From Planctomycetaceae bacterium UBA4655 (GTDB lineage: Bacteria; Planctomycetota; Planctomycetia; Pirellulales; UBA1268), in NCBI GenBank assembly GCA_002405515.1, contig DHLZ01000111.1, positions 1 to 6,328 of the forward strand: a stretch of DNA of 6,328 bases. The letters run 5' to 3'. The translations under genes and the position numbers were made by a program. The notes below the pieces were generated by a model that saw only the letters and a list, made by a program, of their open reading frames with translations, made no database searches and was not told the DNA's origin. Positions 1 through 4,816 of the stretch are shown here, in pieces. Positions within the stretch are counted from its first letter, which is position 1. The number at the start of each line of letters is the position of its first letter.

Positions 1-18
1 GTTGCCCGCAGAACAATG

Positions 19-737
19 TCAACTACTTGATGCTCTCGGTAGTATGTAGTACTGCACGTCGTAGCTCGTCTTGTCCGCTTGGATGCTCGTCCGGATGGCG
101 ATACCGATCGTTCTCATGCCCGTCCAGTGTTGCTTGCCCGGTAGATCGGCAGGCGCCAACATCTGGCAGTAGGTGATCTCGTCCGTTCGCCCGTTGCCCT
201 TGAACGTCTCGGTATGCGTGCGGAGAGCCGGGGAGGAGAAGTCGTTTTCCGCGTGTGCATCGAAACACTCCACGACAGCATCGTGCAGCGCCTCCTGGTT
301 GCCTTTCAGCGTCAGGACGTAATCACCGCCGGCCTCGAAGATATTGGCAGCGGTCGTTTTCTGACACCCGGCGGCGTCGATCGTGACGATCGATCCCTTG
401 CCGTCGATGGCAATGATCTCGCGCTCTCCGCCCTTGCGGTTCGCAGCCAGCCGTCGGATCAGTTTTCAAAGCAAGCCTGAAAGGCAGCCGGCTTCAATGC
501 CATCAGCACGCGCCCGATCGTGTCGTGTGCCGGTACTCCATTCGGCAACCGCAAACGCTCCTTCAACCAGTCCGCGTTGCTTTTCGCCCACAGCCCTATC
601 GCTTTGGGGCCTTCCGCGCCCGCGATGACTGCCATGATGCAGATGACCACCAGGTCGCCCAGAAGGTGCAGGCGGTTGATGTGCGATCGAGGATCCGGCA
701 GAACTGCAAACTCCTCCAGAATGCTTTTGACATCCAT
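19..737 (-). pseudogene. Degenerate ISAs1-family transposase (DDE type), frameshifted, internally deleted and C-terminally truncated
   Basis: This is the remnant of an insertion-sequence transposase that once moved its element by DDE chemistry. The N-terminal piece starts at ATG 735-737 and reads 92 codons in the style of the ISAs1 N-terminal domain (VLPDPR near residue 15, then a hydrophobic stretch with AVIAGAEG) until TGA at 459-461. The expected next residues are WIRRLAANRKGG. They appear immediately if one G is restored to the TG left at 460-461, so this is a single-base loss. The second piece (459 down to 19) has the first catalytic motif IDGK and, almost at once, the second motif VTIDAAGCQ. 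In the family these lie some 50-odd codons apart, so an internal segment is gone (join about 391-399). Family-like sequence ends at QYYI near position 43, and the reading hits a stop at 19-21. The third catalytic residue, Glu in the C-terminal region, is not present. It cannot encode an active enzyme. Family assignment is confident; the exact IS ends are not visible. Confidence 0.85.
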
Positions 738-749
738 GTCCAGAACGGC

Positions 750-974
750 TTCGGTATCCTTTGGCACAGCGGTATCTCCGACGACGGCAAGCGGTACGTG
801 CTCCGCGATGCCGAAGGGAAGGACATCCCGCTCGCGGCCGAGGACGTCGAGGAGATCCGCCGCTCGAAGACGAGCCTCATGCCTGCCGGGGTGACCACCG
901 CGCTGAAGCTGCAGGAGCTTCTCGATCTCGTGGCCTTCCTGCGGGACGGCGCCGCCCAGGCCCGGCTGCGGTAG
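750..974 (+). pseudogene. 3' fragment of a planctomycete-type haem-binding / c-type cytochrome protein gene
   Basis: The reading frame ending at TAG 972-974 carries a C-terminal tail typical of large planctomycete haem-binding (PVC-type cytochrome) proteins. A beta-rich piece (YVLRDAEGKDIPL) is followed by EDVEEIRRSKTSLMPAG and a helix with QELLDLVAFLRDG. In intact relatives this tail follows a cytochrome c CxxCH domain and sits at the end of a protein of many hundred residues, thought to be exported. Here nothing upstream belongs to that family: the frame runs straight into antisense ISAs1 transposase sequence. No start codon, signal peptide or CxxCH is present, so I treat it as a truncated leftover. 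Clear family-like sequence begins at about 795; the join to IS sequence lies between 738 and about 795, so the start given is approximate. It converges on hepT with 15 bp between the stop codons. The family call rests on remembered consensus only. Confidence 0.6.
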
Positions 975-989
975 CCGATTTCTCACGCG

Positions 990-1409
990 TCACGGACGGA
1001 TCGACACGCCGAGAGCCTCCCCCAGCCGGATCCAGTCGCGGTGTCCGGACTCGACGACCCAACGGAGCACGTTCATGTCCATCTGCTCGTACTGGTGAAC
1101 GGCGATGTTTCGAAAGCCGACCATTCCTTGCAGGGAGGTCGCCAGCCCGGGTTCGATGATCGCGGCCCGCTCGAGCAACGCGAATGCGTCGGACATGCTC
1201 TGCGGCACGCCGAGATGCCGCTCGGCGACAATGTGCATGGCCATGTCGATCGCCGCTTGGCAGGCCCGCTCGATGTTCAGCGTGAGGGCGTCCACGTGCG
1301 TGAAGCTGTCGAATGCGGGCGAGGCGGCTGCCTCCTCGCGGATGCGACGAATGCATCGTTCGATGATCGCCGCCTTGTTGAGGAGGATGTCGTCAGGCGG
1401 CGTAGGCAC
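990..1409 (-). CDS. hepT: HepT-like HEPN ribonuclease toxin (DUF86) of a HEPN/MNT toxin-antitoxin pair
   Basis: Predicted toxin of 139 residues, all-helical HEPN fold of the HepT/DUF86 family. Characterised HepT proteins are RNases, and their partner MntA inactivates them by adding AMP to the tyrosine of the active-site motif. The signature Rx4HxY is intact as RNIAVHQY: Arg100, His105 and Tyr107. The N-terminus (DDILLNKAAIIERCIRRIRE) is the usual family opening, so the protein should begin just before it. No ATG is available; GTG at 1407-1409 is the best in-frame start and gives MPTPPDDIL. This overlaps the end of mntA by 17 nt, which suggests translational coupling and places the antitoxin gene first. 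No membrane segment or signal peptide is seen, so it should be cytoplasmic. The length is normal for the family and no lesion is visible. The cellular RNA target cannot be read from sequence. Confidence 0.85.
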   Translation of the reverse strand: MPTPPDDILLNKAAIIERCIRRIREEAAASPAFDSFTHVDALTLNIERACQAAIDMAMHIVAERHLGVPQSMSDAFALLERAAIIEPGLATSLQGMVGFRNIAVHQYEQMDMNVLRWVVESGHRDWIRLGEALGVSIRP

Positions 1410-1797
1410 GCAGCACCTCCCGTCGCGCTTCCTGCAAGGCGGCGTACATCGAGAGGGTGAGCATCGCGAAGCGGGCCCTCGCGCCGTGATCCCGCTCGAA
1501 AATGAGCCGGCCGTGGGCGACGGCTTCCTTTGCGTAGACGAGGTTCGCGGAGGTGAGAATGCCGAGATCGACCTGTCGTCCGAAGGGCTTTCCGAGTTCC
1601 GTCGACAGGGCGAGCCGCTCCATGACTGTGAACAGCTCGCCACGTTTCGGAAGCACGGCGATGTCGATGTCGCTGTCGGGCCGCAGTCGCCCCATGGCTC
1701 CCGATCCGAGCACGTAGGCGGCATCGACCGCCGGGTACTTTTCGAGCACCTGACGCGTCGCGTCGAGAGCCTCGCGGCTGATGTTCGTCCGGGTCAT
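1393..1797 (-). CDS. mntA: MntA-like minimal nucleotidyltransferase antitoxin
   Basis: A 134-residue protein of the DNA polymerase beta-like minimal nucleotidyltransferase (MNT) family, predicted to be the antitoxin for the adjacent HepT. The catalytic signature GSx10DxD is complete: Gly31-Ser32, then Asp43 and Asp45 within GSGAMGRLRPDSDIDIAVL. A likely third metal ligand is Asp77 in RQVDLGIL. Known MntA enzymes use ATP to AMPylate the HepT active-site tyrosine. The C-terminal half is helical and arginine-rich, as in relatives. ATG 1795-1797 is chosen because it sits a normal distance before the first helix (REALDATRQVLEKY); a GTG at 1819-1821 would add eight residues with no family support. 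The ribosome-binding site is weak (AGG in AAGCAGG upstream). The gene lies 33 bp after nnrD in the same direction and overlaps hepT by 17 nt. The protein appears intact and cytoplasmic. Confidence 0.85.
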   Translation of the reverse strand: MTRTNISREALDATRQVLEKYPAVDAAYVLGSGAMGRLRPDSDIDIAVLPKRGELFTVMERLALSTELGKPFGRQVDLGILTSANLVYAKEAVAHGRLIFERDHGARARFAMLTLSMYAALQEARREVLRAYAA

Positions 1798-1822
1798 GGC
1801 GCAGACCTGCTTGGATGCCACC

Positions 1823-1836
1823 GGATTGTATTATCC
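1823..1836 (-). promoter_or_regulatory. Candidate mntA-hepT promoter -10 and overlapping dyad
   Basis: Over the nnrD stop codon and into the gap before mntA, the minus strand reads GGATAATACAATCC (1836 to 1823). It contains GATAAT (1835-1830), one base from the sigma-70 -10 consensus. The 14-mer is an imperfect dyad in which 10 of 14 positions are symmetric (GGAT..TA..ATCC). A start near 1823 would give a leader of about 25 nt before the mntA ATG. No good -35 is visible at 17-18 bp (GGCGTT-like only). Promoter activity and any repressor binding are inference; read-through from nnrD is equally possible. Confidence 0.3.
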
Positions 1837-2700
1837 CGAAGCGATCTCGCGGAACGCCGCGGAAAGCGAGTGGAGGATGTCGGTGGCCACGAGCGAGACC
1901 TGGCCGATGCGATCGGCGGCGAGGTCGCCGGCGCGACCGTGGACCCAGACGGCGAGGCGGGCGGCGTCGAAGGCTGCGAGCTTCTGGGCGACGACCGCGG
2001 CGACGATGCCGGTGAGCACGTCCCCTGCCCCGGCCGTGGCCATGCCAGGGTTGCCGGTCGTGTTGTGGGCGATGGCGTCGCCCGAGGCGATGAGCGTGCG
2101 TGGGCCCTTGAGCACGACGATGCTGCCCGTCGTCATGGCGAACTCGCGGGCGAGTCGCTCGAGGTCGCCTCGCGGCGGCCGGTCGTCGCGGTGGAGCAGC
2201 CGCCGCGTCTCCCCTTCGTGGGGCGTGAGGATCCGCGGGCCGGCATGGGAGGCGAGCGACGCCGCCGGCTCCCGCGACAGGGCGAAGATCGCGTCGGCGT
2301 CGAACACGCACGGCTTCGGGCACTCCCGCCAGAGCGTCCGGGCGATCTGCCCAGCGGCCTCGCCGCGGCCGAGGCCCGGCCCGCAGGCGACGACGTCGGC
2401 TCGGGCCGCCCGCGTGAGGATCTCCCCCGCCGCCGCGGCCGTGAAAGCCCCATCGGCCGAAGGGAGGCCCAGCGTCATGACGCAGGGATCGAAGCCGGCG
2501 GCGACCGTAGCCACGGCCTCGGGCACGAGCAGTTCCACGAGCCCGGCACCGCTTCGTAGCGCGGCCATCGCCGAGAGGGCCGCCGCGCCGGCCATGCCCG
2601 CCGAGCCGCCGACCACGACCACCCGGCCGTAGTCGAATTTGTGGCTCTCGGCCGCCCTCGGCGGCAGGTTCGGCAGGTCGTGCGGGCGGAAGGAGGCCAC
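1831..2700 (-). CDS. nnrD: ADP/ATP-dependent (S)-NAD(P)H-hydrate dehydratase
   Basis: A cytoplasmic metabolite-repair enzyme of 289 residues in the ribokinase-like (YjeF C-terminal / CARKD) family. It dehydrates (S)-NADHX and (S)-NADPHX, damaged hydrated cofactors, back to NAD(P)H using ADP or ATP. Visible motifs, in order, are VVVVGGSAGMAGAA (27-40), CGPGLGRGE (106-114), FDADA (133-137), LTPHEGE (158-164), VLKG (196-199) and the hallmark NTTGNPGMATAGAGDVLTG (213-231) with the likely catalytic Asp227. This is the stand-alone dehydratase domain; the N-terminal NAD(P)HX epimerase domain found fused in many bacteria is absent, so an epimerase, if present, is encoded elsewhere. The start is GTG 2698-2700, supported by GGAG at 2706-2709 five bases upstream and by the lack of a suitable ATG. 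It is divergent from accB and followed after 33 bp by mntA. The product is complete. Confidence 0.92.
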   Translation of the reverse strand: MASFRPHDLPNLPPRAAESHKFDYGRVVVVGGSAGMAGAAALSAMAALRSGAGLVELLVPEAVATVAAGFDPCVMTLGLPSADGAFTAAAAGEILTRAARADVVACGPGLGRGEAAGQIARTLWRECPKPCVFDADAIFALSREPAASLASHAGPRILTPHEGETRRLLHRDDRPPRGDLERLAREFAMTTGSIVVLKGPRTLIASGDAIAHNTTGNPGMATAGAGDVLTGIVAAVVAQKLAAFDAARLAVWVHGRAGDLAADRIGQVSLVATDILHSLSAAFREIASG

Positions 2701-2705
2701 GTTCG

Positions 2706-2709
2706 CTCC
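2706..2709 (-). promoter_or_regulatory. Ribosome-binding site deciding the nnrD GTG start
   Basis: The minus strand reads GGAG, then CGAAC, then GTG. A Shine-Dalgarno core five bases ahead of the GTG at 2698-2700 is the main reason for taking this non-ATG start. Confidence 0.6.
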
Positions 2710-2730
2710 GGATCGGATTACAAAACCGGC

Positions 2731-2760
2731 ATTCTACCCGTCTCGACGCCGCCGAAGCCG
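2731..2760 (-). promoter_or_regulatory. Candidate nnrD promoter
   Basis: TAGAAT on the minus strand (2736-2731) matches the sigma-70 -10 box at five of six positions. The sequence 17-18 bp further upstream (about 2754-2760, CGGCTTC) is a poor -35. Transcription would start near 2724 and leave a leader of about 24 nt before the GTG. Its upstream edge abuts the accB -35 at 2762, so the two promoters would lie back to back and could influence each other. Confidence 0.4.
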
Positions 2761-2761
2761 C

Positions 2762-2791
2762 TTGACGCCCCGATGATGGCACGGCTATCTT
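2762..2791 (+). promoter_or_regulatory. Candidate sigma-70 promoter of the accB-accC(-pfp) cluster
   Basis: TTGACG at 2762-2767 matches five of six -35 bases. TATCTT at 2786-2791 is a fair -10 (four of six), and the spacer is 18 bp. This is the best promoter match in the 155-bp divergent region. A start near 2798 would leave a leader of about 58 nt containing GGAGGG (2837-2842), the likely accB ribosome-binding site, 13 nt before the ATG, which is slightly long spacing. No long hairpin, riboswitch or FabT/FapR-like operator was recognised in the leader. Confidence 0.5.
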
Positions 2792-2855
2792 CCGGCCCAC
2801 GGGACGCCATCCGGGGCGTTTCGTCGAGGGAGTCCTGGAGGGTCGATCCGCCGCA

Positions 2856-3338
2856 ATGAGTGCCTCACACGGTTCTGGCGACATTTTCGAGCTGAAGAAG
2901 CTCCGCCGACTCATCGAGCTGATGAAAGAGCACGACCTCTCTGAGGTCGATCTGAAGCAGGCGGATCAACGGGTCCGGGTGCGGCGTGGAGGTGAGGTCC
3001 TGCCGGCCTCGGCCCCGTTCGTGGTCTCGGCCCCGAGAGCCGCCGCGGCCGTCCCGGCTGAGACGCCGGCCGCGGTATCGGAGGAGTCGTCGCGGCTGCA
3101 GGTCGTGAAGAGCCCGATGGTGGGCACCTTCTACGTCGCCAGCAGTCCCGAATCCCCTCCGTTCGTGAAGGTTGGGGACCGGATCGGCGCCGAGCAGACC
3201 GTCTGCATCATCGAGGCGATGAAGGTCTTCAACGAGATTCCCTCGGGCATTTCTGGCCAAGTGGTCGCCATCCTCGTCGAGAACGGGGCGCCGGTCGAGT
3301 TCGGCCAGCCGCTCGTGAAGATCGACCCGGGCGCCTGA
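2856..3338 (+). CDS. accB: Biotin carboxyl carrier protein of acetyl-CoA carboxylase
   Basis: A 160-residue carrier subunit of the acetyl-CoA carboxylase complex. Its biotin is carboxylated by AccC and the CO2 is then passed to acetyl-CoA by the AccAD transferase to make malonyl-CoA for fatty-acid synthesis. The layout is typical. A charged N-terminal helical segment (FELKKLRRLIELMKEHDLSEVDL, about 11-33) leads into a basic strand, then a flexible Ala/Pro-rich linker (about 50-78). The biotinyl domain follows at about 82-159. The biotin-accepting lysine is Lys123 in EAMKVFNEI. The 'thumb' loop characteristic of acetyl-CoA carboxylase carriers is present at SPMVGTFYVASSPESPPF (86-103), which favours AccB over pyruvate or propionyl carboxylase carriers. 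A biotin protein ligase gene must lie elsewhere. ATG 2856 fits the family N-terminus. It is first gene of a same-strand run with accC 79 bp downstream. No defect is seen. Confidence 0.95.
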   Translation: MSASHGSGDIFELKKLRRLIELMKEHDLSEVDLKQADQRVRVRRGGEVLPASAPFVVSAPRAAAAVPAETPAAVSEESSRLQVVKSPMVGTFYVASSPESPPFVKVGDRIGAEQTVCIIEAMKVFNEIPSGISGQVVAILVENGAPVEFGQPLVKIDPGA

Positions 3339-3417
3339 TCGCCGGGTGCCGACCGCCGGATGATGACCATCGCCGGACCATGAATGCAGAGGCGCGGCCG
3401 CCGTTAGCAGGAAGCGA

Positions 3418-4764
3418 ATGTTCAAACGGATTCTGATCGCCAATCGAGGAGAGATCGCCCTGCGGGTGATCCGCGCCTGCCGGGAGCTGGGCGTCGAGAC
3501 GGTCGCGATCTTCAGCGAGGCCGACCGGGGAGCTCCCTACCTCGAACTGGCCGATCAGGCCGTCTGCGTCGGCCCTGCCCGCGCCGCCGACAGCTACCTC
3601 AGGATCGACCGGGTGATCAGCGCGGCCGAGATCGGCAACGTGCAGGCCATCCACCCCGGCTACGGCTTCCTCTCGGAGAATTCCAAGTTCGCGGAGGTCT
3701 GCCGCTCGTGCGACATCGGGTTCATCGGCCCGACGCCCGAGGCGATGCAGCGGGTCGGCGACAAAAACTCCGCAAGGGCGCTTGCCCGCGAGGCGGGGGT
3801 GCCGACGGTGCCGGGCAGCGAGGGGATCATCGAAAGCGAGCAGGAGGCGGTCCGCGTCGCCAAGGAGATCGGCTTCCCGGTGCTGCTCAAGGCGACGGCC
3901 GGCGGCGGCGGGAAGGGGATGCGGGTGGCGGCCAATGACCTCTCGCTCGCGAGCGCCTGGCAGCAGGCCTCGGCTGAGGCGCAGGCCGCCTTCGGCAACC
4001 CCGGCATCTATATCGAGCGGTATGTCGAGCGGCCGCGGCACGTCGAGATCCAGATCCTCGGCGACCAGCACGGCAACGTGTTTCACCTTTGGGAGCGGGA
4101 CTGCTCGACCCAGCGGCGGCACCAGAAGCTGATCGAGGAGAGCCCTTCCCCGCGGCTGCCGCAGGCGACTCGCGAAGCAATGGCCGCGGCGGCGGTGCGG
4201 CTGGCGAAGACGGCCGGCTACTACTCGGCCGGCACGGTCGAGTTCATCGTCGATCAGCAGGACAACTTCTACTTCATCGAGGTCAACGCCCGGATTCAGG
4301 TCGAGCACCCGGTGAGCGAGATGGTGACGGGCATCGACCTCGTGAAGGCCCAGATCCGCGTCGCCGCTGGAGAAAAGCTTGATCTGCGGCAGGAGGAGAT
4401 CCGGCCCCGCGGGCACGCGATCGAGTGCCGGATCAACGCCGAGGATCCGGCCCACAACTTCCGGCCCAACCCGGGCCGGATCGACCGCATCATCGCCCCC
4501 GGCGGCTTTGGAGTGCGTTGGGATTCCCACGCCACGACCGGCTACGTCGTCCCGCCGACCTACGACTCGCTCGTGGGCAAGCTGATCGTGCACCAGCCGA
4601 CGCGCAGGGAGGCGATCGAGACGATGGTTCGCGCCCTGCAGGAGCTGCGGGTCGAGGGGATCAAGACGACCGTGCCGATCCACCTCGAGATCCTGCGGAA
4701 TTCCGCCTTCCACGACGCGCAGATCGACACGACGTTCGTCGAGCGGGTGCTGCTCGCGAAGTGA
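3418..4764 (+). CDS. accC: Acetyl-CoA carboxylase, biotin carboxylase subunit
   Basis: A 448-residue ATP-grasp enzyme that carboxylates the biotin on AccB using ATP and bicarbonate. The length equals that of the classic bacterial enzyme, so it is the stand-alone subunit with no fused carrier or transferase domain. The N-terminal domain opens with FKRILIANRGEIALRVIRAC and contains HPGYGFLSEN (79-88). The ATP-grasp part has Lys116 (GDKNSAR), Lys158 and the glycine-rich loop AGGGGKGMR (161-169), His208, and the metal-binding Glu275 and Glu288. The catalytic stretch is NARIQVEHPVSE (290-301) with Arg292 and Glu296; Arg338 lies in RGHAIECRINAED. E. coli has NTRIQVEH here, so residue 291 is Ala instead of Thr, and the hairpin before Glu288 is one residue longer; neither touches a catalytic residue. 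ATG 3418 is preceded by AGGA (3409-3412) at good spacing. It follows accB by 79 bp and precedes pfp by 52 bp. Confidence 0.96.
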   Translation: MFKRILIANRGEIALRVIRACRELGVETVAIFSEADRGAPYLELADQAVCVGPARAADSYLRIDRVISAAEIGNVQAIHPGYGFLSENSKFAEVCRSCDIGFIGPTPEAMQRVGDKNSARALAREAGVPTVPGSEGIIESEQEAVRVAKEIGFPVLLKATAGGGGKGMRVAANDLSLASAWQQASAEAQAAFGNPGIYIERYVERPRHVEIQILGDQHGNVFHLWERDCSTQRRHQKLIEESPSPRLPQATREAMAAAAVRLAKTAGYYSAGTVEFIVDQQDNFYFIEVNARIQVEHPVSEMVTGIDLVKAQIRVAAGEKLDLRQEEIRPRGHAIECRINAEDPAHNFRPNPGRIDRIIAPGGFGVRWDSHATTGYVVPPTYDSLVGKLIVHQPTRREAIETMVRALQELRVEGIKTTVPIHLEILRNSAFHDAQIDTTFVERVLLAK

Positions 4765-4805
4765 TCGCACGCGACCCGTTTCGCGGTCAAAACGCATCCC
4801 AAACC

Positions 4806-4811
4806 AGGAGG
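4806..4811 (+). promoter_or_regulatory. Strong ribosome-binding site of pfp
   Basis: A perfect AGGAGG core lies five bases before ATG 4817. It is the strongest Shine-Dalgarno match in the window and fixes the pfp start. This suggests high translation from a transcript that may come through from accC, as no convincing promoter is seen in the 52-bp gap. Confidence 0.7.
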
Positions 4812-4816
4812 ATTTC

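Noticed and set aside
738..986. Upstream extension of the transposase frame to 986 on the minus strand
   Set aside because: The part before the ATG at 735-737 is antisense to the cytochrome-type fragment and does not resemble a transposase N-terminus.
1105..2559. 484-codon plus-strand frame across hepT, mntA and nnrD
   Set aside because: It covers three well-supported minus-strand genes and reads as low-complexity Arg/Gly/Asp sequence.
3340..3376. Three copies of CGCCGG in the accB-accC gap
   Set aside because: A 6-mer of this composition is common in such GC-rich DNA, and the spacing is irregular (8 and 11 bases).
4773..4788. GACC...GGTC hairpin between accC and pfp as a terminator
   Set aside because: Only a 4-bp stem with an 8-nt loop and no following T run; too weak to call.
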